A DNA stretch of 32,136 bases from the NCBI GenBank assembly GCA_017656185.1, contig JACDOK010000024.1, forward strand, positions 1 to 32,136, given 5' to 3'. Made by a program: the position numbers and the translations under genes. Below are positions 16,520-23,821 of this stretch, one piece after another (the first letter of the stretch is position 1; every line of letters begins with the position of its first letter). This DNA comes from Peptococcaceae bacterium. GTDB lineage: Bacteria > Bacillota > Desulfotomaculia > Desulfotomaculales > JACDOK01. Below the pieces are notes generated by a model, which was not told the DNA's origin, did not search any database, and saw only the letters and a program-made list of their open reading frames with translations.

Positions 16520-16624
16520 GTAGAAGTCGAAAAACAGGTTGACAATGAAAAGGCCGGTTTTATAACCGGAACCAATATTATTGTCGACGGCGGCATGACG
16601 GTAAAAATGATTTACGAAGAGTGA
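16520..16624 (+). pseudogene. C-terminal remnant of a short-chain dehydrogenase/reductase gene
   Basis: Read in one frame, this stretch encodes the end of a short-chain dehydrogenase. GFITGTNIIVDGGMTVKM is the hallmark C-terminal stretch (normally preceding the last residues of the enzyme), and it stops at TGA 16622-16624 after IYEE. No upstream part of the enzyme is present: the frame runs back into the 3' end of the MFS gene in a different phase and has no similarity there. A deletion that brought the MFS gene against the end of a former SDR gene explains this best. It is too short to be functional. Confidence 0.75.
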
Positions 16625-16642
16625 TAAAAACGGGGGATCGTT

Positions 16643-16954
16643 ATGAAATGCCCACACTGTGGCAGCGAAGGAGAATATAAAATCTGCCGCAACTGCGGGA
16701 GGCCGGTGCCGGAGGATACCGGCCCTGAAGACGAGGACGCAGCCGAACCGGTTAAAAAGGGTGAATCGGTAAGAGAGGTCGCGGCAAGGCTTCGAAGATG
16801 GGCCAAGAACCCGGAATCCGAACCTGAAATCGATGCCTATTTCCGAAAACAGGCCCGAAAATCCGCGAAGTCAGGCGCGAAACCTAAACCGCCCGGGTGT
16901 TTATTACCGGTATTAACCGTAGTTTTAATAGTGGTTATCCTGTTGTTTGCGTGA
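16643..16954 (+). CDS. Zinc-ribbon protein with C-terminal membrane anchor
   Basis: This 103-residue protein begins with a double-CxxC zinc ribbon (CPHC at residues 3-6 and CRNC at 15-18), continues through an acidic linker (PEDTGPEDEDAAEP) and a basic helical stretch, and ends in one hydrophobic helix of about 17 residues that would anchor it in the membrane with the ribbon in the cytoplasm. GGGGGATC precedes the ATG. Its last 20 bases overlap the end of the convergent amidohydrolase gene. Function is unknown; small anchored zinc ribbons are common in Firmicutes. Confidence 0.75.
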   Translation: MKCPHCGSEGEYKICRNCGRPVPEDTGPEDEDAAEPVKKGESVREVAARLRRWAKNPESEPEIDAYFRKQARKSAKSGAKPKPPGCLLPVLTVVLIVVILLFA

Positions 16955-18548
16955 AAACCGTTTCGCCTCCGACCACTGTCATTAAGGCCGTAATGTCTTT
17001 GATCTCCTCCGGCGGGCAGGTCATATAGTCCCTGTCAATGACGACGAAATCGGCGAGTTTACCGGCTTCTAGAGAACCTTTGATTGTTTCCTCAAACTGC
17101 CCGTATGCCGCCCAGATGGTAAAGGATTTCAGAGCTTCTTCGCGGGTCAGCGCCTCTTCCGGATACCACCCGCCGGGTGGATTGCCTTCAAGGTCTGTAC
17201 GGGTAACGGCGGCATGGAGCCCGTAATACGGGTTAACCGCTTCTACAGGAGCATCGGAACTGTTCACAATTATCGAACCGGCATCAATCACCTTGCGCCA
17301 GGCGTAAGCGCCTTTGATTCTTTCAGTTCCTAAACGCTTTTCCGCCATATTCTTGTCCGACGTGGCAAAAACGGCCTGCATGGCCGGGATGACCCCGAGC
17401 GCGGCGATTCTTTGAATATCTTCCCGCATGGCAATTTGAAAATGCTCTATCCGGTAACGATGATCTGCCAAAGGCAGTTCATTGAGGACTTTTTCGTAAA
17501 CATCGACACACTGGCGGATGGCGGCGTCGCCGATAGCGTGGGTGGCAACCTGAAACCCGTACTGCCGTGCCTCTTTGACTAACTGATACAAGATATCACC
17601 GGTATAGCGTGGGCTGCCGAAATGTCCCGGGCGGTCGCTGTATTCACTCAGCAGCCATGCGCTGCGGGCACCTAAGGAACCGTCGGCGTAAAATTTGACG
17701 CAGTTGACCGCCAGGCGGTTGCCGAACAGGCCCGTCTCAGGTCCTTTTTGATAGTAAATTTCTGCATCCTCACCGGTGTTCACCATTACATAAAGCCGGA
17801 TCTTTAGATCCCCGGACTGGTAAAGTTCTTTCATCAACCGGATGTCACTGACTCCGGCGCCAGCATCCACAGCCGAGGTAATGCCGTAAGAGAACAGCTC
17901 TGACTGTGCCCTGAGCAGGGCTTGCTTTTGTTCTTCTTCACCGAATGGGGGAATTTTACCGGTGATCAGGACTGTGGCAGTATCAGTCAAAATGCCGGTA
18001 GGGTTGCCCTGTTCATCCCTGAAAATTTCCCCGCCTTCCGGATTGGGCGTGTCTTTGTTGATCCCGGCCAGTTCCAATGCTTTGGAGTTAACCCAGACGG
18101 CATGACCGCAGGTACGGGTCAATGCTACCGGATTATGGGGAGCTGCCGCGTCCAGTTCTTCTTTGGTGGGGAACTCGTTACCCGGCCAGACTTCCTGGTT
18201 CCAGCCGTGTCCAAGAATCCACCTGCCGTGCGGCATGCGGCGGGCTTCTGCCTGGACGGCTGCTAAAATTTCCTCCTTGGGCTTCCAAAAGGTATCGAGC
18301 TGCAGCAATCTCTGTCCCAGCCGAGAATAATGCATGTGGCCCTCGATTAAGCCGGGCAGGACGGTTTTACCTTCCAGATCGACCACCTTTGTATCCTGCC
18401 CGATAAACTCTTGGGCCCCCTGGTTGTCTCCCACGTAAATCAAGTACTGTCCTTTTACCGCCAGGGCGGCGGCCTCCGGGCGGTCTTTGTTTAGGGTATA
18501 GATATTGCCGTTGAGGTATACAGTATCAGCCTTTTGGTTACTAAGCAT
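16935..18548 (-). CDS. YtcJ-like metal-dependent amidohydrolase
   Basis: This is an enzyme of the amidohydrolase superfamily, in the YtcJ group of cytoplasmic metal-dependent hydrolases acting on amides or related bonds. The metal-binding HxH is seen in GLIEGHMHYSRLG, other typical stretches are KFYADGSLGARSAWL, VATHAIGDAAIR, RIEHFQI and NSSDAPVEAVNPYYGL, and the composite beta domain ends with GKLADFVVIDRDYM. The frame extends 13 codons upstream to an ATG at 18587, but MLSNQKADTVYLNGNIYTL at 18548 matches where relatives start. Neither has a strong ribosome binding site. About 537 residues is normal for the family. The substrate is unknown and the gene stands alone. Confidence 0.9.
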   Translation of the reverse strand: MLSNQKADTVYLNGNIYTLNKDRPEAAALAVKGQYLIYVGDNQGAQEFIGQDTKVVDLEGKTVLPGLIEGHMHYSRLGQRLLQLDTFWKPKEEILAAVQAEARRMPHGRWILGHGWNQEVWPGNEFPTKEELDAAAPHNPVALTRTCGHAVWVNSKALELAGINKDTPNPEGGEIFRDEQGNPTGILTDTATVLITGKIPPFGEEEQKQALLRAQSELFSYGITSAVDAGAGVSDIRLMKELYQSGDLKIRLYVMVNTGEDAEIYYQKGPETGLFGNRLAVNCVKFYADGSLGARSAWLLSEYSDRPGHFGSPRYTGDILYQLVKEARQYGFQVATHAIGDAAIRQCVDVYEKVLNELPLADHRYRIEHFQIAMREDIQRIAALGVIPAMQAVFATSDKNMAEKRLGTERIKGAYAWRKVIDAGSIIVNSSDAPVEAVNPYYGLHAAVTRTDLEGNPPGGWYPEEALTREEALKSFTIWAAYGQFEETIKGSLEAGKLADFVVIDRDYMTCPPEEIKDITALMTVVGGETVFTQTTG

Positions 18549-18690
18549 ATATACTTCAACCCAAGCGATATTTATAAGCCTTAGCATAAAACTTCTTAAA
18601 TGTTAGCATGAAATCCCGGCCAACTCCAGTAGTATACCATTCTTAAACATGACCGGTTGTGTCCGTTGGAGTACGGATATTCATCGGGAA

Positions 18691-18723
18691 AAGAAAAAGG
18701 GTGAGCGTTTTTACTCACCCTTT
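18691..18723 (-). terminator. Rho-independent terminator of the CBS-pair gene
   Basis: AAAGGGTGAG/CTCACCCTTT forms a perfect 10-bp stem with an 8-base loop (18696-18723). On the minus strand it is followed by a T-rich tract (TTCTT and further T), about 16 bases after the CBS gene stop. Confidence 0.85.
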
Positions 18724-18738
18724 CGGCACTTTATAAGG

Positions 18739-19197
18739 TTAGGACATCCTGGGTTGTGTGTTTGTCATTTTGGGGGCCGCTGGTTCCGAAATATCTGAAA
18801 GGGCTTGCCCGGCTTCATTCTGATAAATATTCTCTACGGCTAGGTCTCCCAGGGATACAATCCCCCTCAACTGACCATTTTCCACTACCGGCAGGCGACG
18901 AACCTGCCGCTTGGCCATCAGGTCGGCCGCTTCGTGCACATCCATTTGCGGCGTCGCCGTTACAACGTCGGTAGACATAACAGACTGAACCTTCATAGTC
19001 TTTGCATCCTGGCCCGTTGCCGTGGTGCGCAGGGTGATGTCCCGGTCAGTGAGGATACCGACAACATTGCCGTTTTCTACGACTGGTACGACACCGATGT
19101 TGTACTGGCTCATAATTTGCGCCGCTTCGGCGACTGTTTGTTGGGGACTTACCGTAGCTACGTTTTTAGTCATTAATTCTTGAAGTTTTTGTGCCAT
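18739..19197 (-). CDS. CBS-pair domain protein
   Basis: This 152-residue protein consists of two CBS domains (about residues 6-58 and 72-122), which fold together to bind adenosine nucleotides such as AMP, ATP or SAM and act as energy or ligand sensors. Typical stretches are MTKNVATVSPQQTVAEAA, GVVPVVENGNVVGILTDRDI and RRLPVVENGQLRGIVSLGDLA. There is no attached enzyme or transporter domain, so the partner is unknown. The second ATG (19197) is preferred over that at 19203, because GGGAGG is seven bases before it and only one or two bases before the first. Confidence 0.92.
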   Translation of the reverse strand: MAQKLQELMTKNVATVSPQQTVAEAAQIMSQYNIGVVPVVENGNVVGILTDRDITLRTTATGQDAKTMKVQSVMSTDVVTATPQMDVHEAADLMAKRQVRRLPVVENGQLRGIVSLGDLAVENIYQNEAGQALSDISEPAAPKMTNTQPRMS

Positions 19198-19406
19198 AAA
19201 CATTCCTCCCGGGTTTGTTTACTACGCTGTTAGATTTGCCAACAACCAGGATCTTTATGCATTTATGGTCATCAAATAAGCAGTCTTATCTTTGCAGCCC
19301 GTTTGGAAACACGGTCGATACGGTATTTGGGCCGGCCGTTACGGTATCCGGATTGTTTTTTGTGCTGATAAAAGGCGGACCCGTAGGGAATGCCCAGGAT
19401 GTACAA

Positions 19407-19453
19407 TTGTATATTCTATTGTGTACTCTACGGATATTCTATCGTATATTCTA
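19407..19453 (-). repeat. Four degenerate 11-12-bp tandem repeats
   Basis: On the plus strand the units are TTGTATATTCTA, TTGTGTACTCTA, CGGATATTCTA and TCGTATATTCTA. On the minus strand they read TAGAATATAC, TAGAATATCC and so on, matching the unit AGTAGAATATCC at 14043-14054. The array begins exactly at the stop codon of the MoaD-like gene, which it partly forms. Confidence 0.7.
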
Positions 19454-19771
19454 CTGCCGGTTCTTTGCTCCCGAAATACGGGCGATACCTAGCAAAACAC
19501 GGTAAGGACCGGGGGTGCCCGGAGGAATAAAGGCTACGCGGTCACCCGGCCTGATCCGGGCTTCATTGAGAGGGCGGGCGACACCGTTAACAAACACGGC
19601 TTCGATCCGGTCAAGGGGTATCTGCATCTGTCGAGCCAGCTCGGTGGCGGAACATTCCTTTTCCAATTTGACACGCATGGGAGAAGGCCATTGCCGGCGG
19701 TCAAAAATCTCCTTTATAAACGAGAAAGCCCTTACCTCAACTTCATTGCACTTGCTTTCTTGTTCTTTCAC
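19451..19771 (-). CDS. MoaD/ThiS-like beta-grasp protein without a GG tail
   Basis: This is a small ubiquitin-fold protein of the MoaD/ThiS family, whose canonical members carry sulfur for molybdopterin or thiamine synthesis on a C-terminal Gly-Gly. The fold is evident from IEAVFVNGVARPLNEARIRPGDRVAFIPP. The expected terminal GG is absent: after PPGTPGPYR the chain runs on with VLLGIARISGAKNRQ. It therefore cannot be thiocarboxylated in the usual way and may be a different branch of the family. GTG at 19771 is preferred to GTG at 19780 because AAGGTG lies eight bases before it but overlaps the first. A perfect extended -10 promoter precedes it. No molybdenum-cofactor or thiamine genes are adjacent. 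Confidence 0.75.
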   Translation of the reverse strand: MKEQESKCNEVEVRAFSFIKEIFDRRQWPSPMRVKLEKECSATELARQMQIPLDRIEAVFVNGVARPLNEARIRPGDRVAFIPPGTPGPYRVLLGIARISGAKNRQ

Positions 19772-19804
19772 TGTGTTCACACCTTTTTCGAATTCTTTTA
19801 AGGC

Positions 19805-19810
19805 ATTATA
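19805..19810 (-). promoter_or_regulatory. Extended -10 promoter of the MoaD-like gene
   Basis: On the minus strand the sequence TGCTATAAT is a perfect extended -10 element. It lies 33 bases ahead of the GTG start; the -35 region is weak, as often seen with extended -10 promoters. Confidence 0.6.
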
Positions 19811-19926
19811 GCACGCAATTTTCTAACGGCTGAAGAGTGAAATTGCCCGATACTTGTATTATAATGATGCACAGGTTGCCGAATATTTGCTGTTTTTGAA
19901 CAGTTAATCATTAATGTAAGGAGTAG

Positions 19927-20793
19927 ATGGATGTGCCCGAGTTAACCTATCTCAACGGTAAAATCTTTGAGGCCGGAGAAACCCGGATTTCTACCAACGA
20001 CCGGGGGTTCATCTTCGGTGACGGCATCTATGAGGTGGTACGTTCTTACAATGGTAAACTGTTCGGTTTGGAAGAGCACCTGAGGCGTTTGCAGCAAAGC
20101 GCTGATGCCATTGATCTGAAACTACCGCATACCCTTGAGGAGTTTCAAGAACTCGTAGAAACCCTGAACAGAAAAAGTGAGCTGCTTGAGACTTTGGTTT
20201 ATATTCAGGTTACGAGGGGAACGGAACCCCGTAATCATCTTTTTTCTTTGGACTTGCCCCCGAATGTTTTTATCACCATCCGGGCTTTACCTGATATCCC
20301 CGGAGAAATATATACCAAGGGCGTTAGCGCAGTTACTGTTCACGACGGCCGGTGGAACATGTGTCATGTAAAATCCATCTCACTGCTGGCCAATGTTCTG
20401 GCGAAACACGAAGCTCGCAAACAGGGTGCTTACGAGGCTATTTTTGTTCGCGAGAACGGAGTGGTAACCGAGGCCTCCTCCAGTAATGTGTTTATGGTAT
20501 CGGGAGGGATTTTACACACCCACCCGGCTGATAACAGGATTCTAAACGGTATTACCAGGCAATTCATACTTAAGCTCTGCGATGAACTAAACATTCCCAC
20601 TGAAGTACGGCCTTACAGTAAAGACGAATTACGGCGGGCTGATGAGGTTTTCTGTACCAACTCGGTACACGAGGTTACTCCCGTTGTAACTGTCGATGGT
20701 ATGACCATTGGAAGTGGAAGACCCGGCCCCATAACCAACCAATTGATGAGAGCTTACCGGCAGCTGGTCAAATCAGTAATCAGTAATCAGTAA
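19927..20793 (+). CDS. dat: D-amino-acid transaminase (class IV PLP aminotransferase)
   Basis: This enzyme transfers amino groups between D-amino acids and keto acids with pyridoxal phosphate, typically making D-glutamate or D-alanine for peptidoglycan; close relatives are branched-chain aminotransferases. The 288-residue chain shows YLNGKIF, DRGFIFGDGIYEVVR near 24-38, the catalytic lysine Lys149 in HVKSISLLANVLAKHEA (typical of D-enzymes), and VTEASSSNVFMV and GITRQFIL in the cofactor site. The lysine position and the KS-x-x-LL context favour the D-amino-acid enzyme over IlvE, but specificity is inferred. The ATG at 19927 is only three bases after AAGGAG; GTG at 19933 has better spacing. 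The final codons and stop lie in a five-unit heptamer repeat. Confidence 0.87.
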   Translation: MDVPELTYLNGKIFEAGETRISTNDRGFIFGDGIYEVVRSYNGKLFGLEEHLRRLQQSADAIDLKLPHTLEEFQELVETLNRKSELLETLVYIQVTRGTEPRNHLFSLDLPPNVFITIRALPDIPGEIYTKGVSAVTVHDGRWNMCHVKSISLLANVLAKHEARKQGAYEAIFVRENGVVTEASSSNVFMVSGGILHTHPADNRILNGITRQFILKLCDELNIPTEVRPYSKDELRRADEVFCTNSVHEVTPVVTVDGMTIGSGRPGPITNQLMRAYRQLVKSVISNQ

Positions 20794-20805
20794 TCAGTAA
20801 TCGGT
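20771..20805 (+). repeat. Tandem heptamer repeat across the dat stop codon
   Basis: Four perfect AATCAGT units and a fifth AATCGGT run head to tail. The array encodes the last residues of the aminotransferase and its TAA stop, then continues into the intergenic region. Seven is not a multiple of three, so gain or loss of a unit would change the C-terminus. Confidence 0.85.
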
Positions 20806-20859
20806 ATTTCCTGTTTCATGTTTTCTGTTTACTGTTCACTGTTAAGGGAGTGGCTTTTT

Positions 20860-21309
20860 ATGACCGTTTTGCTGGCGGCCATTGGGGCTGATCTGTTAGA
20901 AGAAGCTTTGCAGATTTCCCGCAGGCAGCCCGTCGTGGTCTTCGGCACTATGGATGGTGCCGTTTTACGGCGGCTCGGTACAGATAGGCCGCAGGTCTAC
21001 TTTTATGAAACCGGGTGATGCAGCCCGCGCAGGGTACTTGCCGTTGGCAGGCTGGACGATGTTTGGGTGGAACTGCCTGATGAAATCCCCGATCAAGAAA
21101 CTTTGGTCCGAGCTTTTGAGCAGTACTTCCATCGCCAATGGGACGATGTTCTGGTCGGCGCGGGAAAGCCTTTTGCTTACCAGCTAGCCTGGAACGGATA
21201 TGTGGCAGTTTCCTGTTTGACATCTGCCAGGGCCGGCCTTACGCTGGAAGATTTAACCGCTAACGAACTGAGGCTGGCAACGACAGTCATCAACATTATT
21301 GTAGGCTAG
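20860..21309 (+). CDS. Uncharacterised protein with one in-frame UGA (possible selenocysteine or nonsense mutation)
   Basis: I do not recognise this family. A single reading frame of 150 codons including its final stop runs from the ATG at 20860 (GGGAG nine bases before) to the stop at 21307-21309, broken only by TGA at 21016-21018. Before it the chain is protein-like (LLAAIGADLLEEAL, VVVFGTMDGAVLRRLG, QVYFYETG). After it the same frame continues without phase change as CSPRRVLAVGRLDDVWVELP and on to LTANELRLATTVINIIVG. A frameshift or random open frame would not give this. The UGA is followed directly by a cysteine codon, and a GUU-loop stem starts 18 bases later. It may encode selenocysteine, or it may be a recent nonsense mutation (one base from CGA Arg, TGG Trp or TGC Cys). 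It lies 66 bases after dat and before a terminator, so both are probably co-transcribed. Confidence 0.6.
21037..21051 (+). promoter_or_regulatory. Possible SECIS-like stem after the in-frame UGA
   Basis: CTTGCC and GGCAGG pair over six positions (one G-U) with loop GTT. CAG (21030-21032) and CTG (21052-21054) can extend it after a four-base bulge. The loop G lies 24 bases after the UGA, within the spacing known for bacterial selenocysteine insertion elements, which also carry GU in the apical loop. It is short, so chance is possible. Confidence 0.3.
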
Positions 21310-21351
21310 CTATGAAAAGTAACTGTTGCCAGAGGTGCAGGGAAAAGCAAA

Positions 21352-21379
21352 GCCCCGGGAAATACCGGGGCCCGAATTT
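21352..21379 (+). terminator. Terminator after the UGA-containing gene
   Basis: GCCCCGG/CCGGGGC is a perfect 7-bp GC stem with a six-base loop (21352-21371), followed by a short AATTTT tract, about 45 bases after the stop at 21309. Confidence 0.65.
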
Positions 21380-21757
21380 TGGTATTAAGGCTTGTTCCAG
21401 GCGCATCAAGGTGGGTACGAGAGACCTTGTTGCGGCTGTTCAGAATAGAAGTACGTTAAAGAATGCAGTGAAGACTGCAGGATCCCAAGCAATATACTAG
21501 CGGTGAACAGTGGTAGTCCATTCCGGGCGTATTCGCTCTCATATCGTACGGTAGAACGGGAGAAGAAACATTAATGCGTTGCCCTGATGCGTCTTGAAAC
21601 AAAACCCAAGGTCAATAAGTTCGCCTAACGGTACGGGATTCCTGCCTGTAATCCGCCGGTAAAATATAGCAAGATGTGTGCAGGCTATGATGGTTTACAT
21701 TATCTGCCTTGGCAGTTTGTGCTACAATGAAAAAGAGTTTAGCCTGGGGATGATGTG
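21380..21757 (+). other. Intergenic stretch before the DUF2225 gene
   Basis: I see no gene or known RNA. There is a weak TGCAG/CTGCA stem at 21462-21477 and an extended -10 element TGCTACAAT (TACAAT at 21723-21728) about 35 bases ahead of the next start, which is the likely promoter of the DUF2225 gene. Confidence 0.4.
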
Positions 21758-22441
21758 ATGGTAGCAGAAGCAGAAATGATTTTCGAAAAAAGTTTTACAT
21801 GTCCATGCTGCAGCCAGGAAACTCTTTCCCCCGCGGTCAAAAGCCGTTATGTTGTAGTGACCAAAACCGATACCGACTTTTGCAGTCATTTCAGTGGTAT
21901 TAACCCTTACTTTTATGAAGTGGTGGTTTGCCAACATTGTGGTTATGCGTTTACGGAGCGCTGTATGGAAGCACTGAATGCAGATCAAAGAGCGACGATT
22001 AAGCGTATTGTTAACTGGGACGGGAAAACTTTTGCCGGGGTAAGAGATCATAAGAAAGCGGTAGCGTCCTTTATCGCGGCGCTGTACTGCCAGGAAAACA
22101 TTGATGCACGCATGTCCATAAGGGGCGGTTTATGTCTCAAACTGGCCTGGTTGCACCGGTATATTGCTGATACCCAACAAGAAAACCGCTTTCTCCACAT
22201 GGCCTATGAATGCTTTACCGATGCCTATAACAATGAAGTCCTGGGTCCCAAAGAAGAGATCCACCTCTTATACCTGCTGGGCGAAATCGGCCACCGTTTG
22301 GGAAAACCTCTCCAGGAGTGTTTGAAGTGGTTTAATAAAGCGATCCAGCATCCCCGCAAAGATGCATATCCTTTGGGAACCAAAATGGCGCGCGAGAGAT
22401 GGCAGGAAATTAAGTGGGAGCAAAAGAACCGTTCTTCCTAG
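21758..22441 (+). CDS. DUF2225 family protein
   Basis: This 227-residue cytoplasmic protein belongs to DUF2225, widespread in Firmicutes and of unknown function. It begins with a zinc-binding CPCC pair (FTCPCCSQETLSP) completed by CQHCGYAF about 40 residues later, and continues into a helical, TPR-like region with KKAVASFIAALYC, LCLKLAWLHR and LLGEIGHRLGKPLQECLKWFNKAIQ. The ATG at 21758 has GGGGATG at good distance; a GTG one codon earlier is possible. Its TAG stop and that of the convergent ABC permease share the palindrome CTAG. Confidence 0.9.
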   Translation: MVAEAEMIFEKSFTCPCCSQETLSPAVKSRYVVVTKTDTDFCSHFSGINPYFYEVVVCQHCGYAFTERCMEALNADQRATIKRIVNWDGKTFAGVRDHKKAVASFIAALYCQENIDARMSIRGGLCLKLAWLHRYIADTQQENRFLHMAYECFTDAYNNEVLGPKEEIHLLYLLGEIGHRLGKPLQECLKWFNKAIQHPRKDAYPLGTKMARERWQEIKWEQKNRSS

Positions 22442-23634
22442 GTTCCCCAGCGCATGGCTTTGAGGGCCAGCCCAAAGAATAGCGTCCCCATTAGCAAAAG
22501 GACCAAGATATGGGGCACTACCGAGCCCAGGGCGGCTCCGCGCCATACCAGATCCTCGAGGGCCGTTACGGCCCAGCTTTGCGGCACGACCCTGGCTAAT
22601 GTCAGGAGCAGCGGGACGTTAACAATATCCAGCGGCCAGAAACACCCGCCCAGCATTGAGGTGCTGACCACCAGCACGGGGGTTACCGCCTGAAGTTGGG
22701 CGGTCGTTTTTACCAGATTGGATAACAGCAACCCCAGACAGGTGGCGCAAAACACGAAAGCAGTGATTACAAGGAGAACCCCCGGCAGGTTAGCGCCCCA
22801 GTTGACCCCGAACAGGAATTTTCCGGCCAGAATCAGCAGCGTTATCTGGGCCATTCCCAGGGTAAATGAGCCCAGCAGGCTGCCTCCCAGGAGCGCACGG
22901 CGGGAAACAGGCAGCGTCAGCAGCCGCTGCCACGTCCCCTGTTTTCTTTCTTCTAAATGATCACCGATACTGAAAATCACGGTGTACATTACGAAGAACA
23001 ATGCAAAACCAATCGCGGCGTGCACCATTTGGTTATAAGCTGCGGTTTGCTTTCCGCTGCTGTATGATTGGATGTTTAGTCCCACCGGAGGTTGGGGAAA
23101 CCAGGCCTCCGAAGCGCTGCGGTAGGCCCGTTCCGCGATGAGAGCGGCGCGGCCGGTAACATCCTTTGCCTGGCTGATCTCGGCCAGCGCCAGGTCGGCA
23201 ATTTTAAGATTGGAGGCGACTTTGTTGACTGTACTGCGGAAAAAACCGGTCAAAGCGTAAAACTCGCCGCTTTCCCGGACCCTGATCACATCAACCCGGG
23301 GCACCTTATTTGCCTCCAGGGCTTCACCAAAGCCCTCGTTGATGATAAAGGCGGCCTGGACTTTGAAGTCCTGCACCTGCTTCACGGCCTCTTCCTTACT
23401 GCCGGTGCATACGCGGTAGCAGGGTTGTGCTTTAAAATTGTCAATCACCTTTTGGGAGTAGCGGCTGTGATCGTTGTCCACAAAAAATACCGGTATCCGG
23501 CGGGCGCCTTCCGTGTTCATACTGCCCATAAAGAAGGTGAACAGCAAAGGCAGGGCCAGCATGACCAGGAACAGTAAGGGCTGTCGTAACTGCTTGCGGA
23601 TTTTGTTATGCGCAATCACGAAAGCTTTGTACAT
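22438..23634 (-). CDS. ABC-2 type permease, second subunit
   Basis: This is a membrane subunit of an ABC exporter, 398 residues. It has an N-terminal helix (LRQPLLFLVMLALPLLFTFFMG, here split by LL at about residues 20-40), a large extracytoplasmic domain of about 150 residues, and five or six C-terminal helices with the ABC-2 pattern LEERKQGTWQRLLTLPVSRR before the third. This layout is that of the LnrN/YfiN-type subunits. The frame extends upstream to 23697 but ATG 23634 is the start: AGGAGG lies eight bases ahead and MYKAFVIAHNK is typical. It pairs with the permease gene upstream and the ATPase beyond it. Function is inferred as antimicrobial or lipid efflux. Confidence 0.9.
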   Translation of the reverse strand: MYKAFVIAHNKIRKQLRQPLLFLVMLALPLLFTFFMGSMNTEGARRIPVFFVDNDHSRYSQKVIDNFKAQPCYRVCTGSKEEAVKQVQDFKVQAAFIINEGFGEALEANKVPRVDVIRVRESGEFYALTGFFRSTVNKVASNLKIADLALAEISQAKDVTGRAALIAERAYRSASEAWFPQPPVGLNIQSYSSGKQTAAYNQMVHAAIGFALFFVMYTVIFSIGDHLEERKQGTWQRLLTLPVSRRALLGGSLLGSFTLGMAQITLLILAGKFLFGVNWGANLPGVLLVITAFVFCATCLGLLLSNLVKTTAQLQAVTPVLVVSTSMLGGCFWPLDIVNVPLLLTLARVVPQSWAVTALEDLVWRGAALGSVVPHILVLLLMGTLFFGLALKAMRWGT

Positions 23635-23821
23635 TTTAAGACGCCTCCTGTACGCTCGCTGGGCTCGCTGTGACTTGCTCGTTGCACTCGCTGTCATTTG
23701 CTCACTGACGTTCGCTTGCCGTATTGGGGGGTATTCCTTTCCTCTGTTTCCCCATTTTCATCCTTTGCGGCGCCGGTGAAGCGGCATGAAAAACTAGCTT
23801 CTCGCTTCTCAGGTGGCTGCC
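23635..23821 (-). repeat. Gap between permease genes with GCTCGCTG-type repeats
   Basis: Six imperfect octamers of the type GCTCGCTG, GCTCGTTG, ACTCGCTG, GCTCACTG and GTTCGCTT lie between 23654 and 23717 with irregular spacing. The gap is unusually long for this otherwise compact operon. The repeats keep an open frame upstream of the second permease, which explains its apparent extension. No function is evident. Confidence 0.55.

Noticed and set aside
21312-21500. 62-codon frame after the UGA-containing gene
   Set aside because: It runs through a GC-rich terminator hairpin and has no domain, so it is not likely translated.
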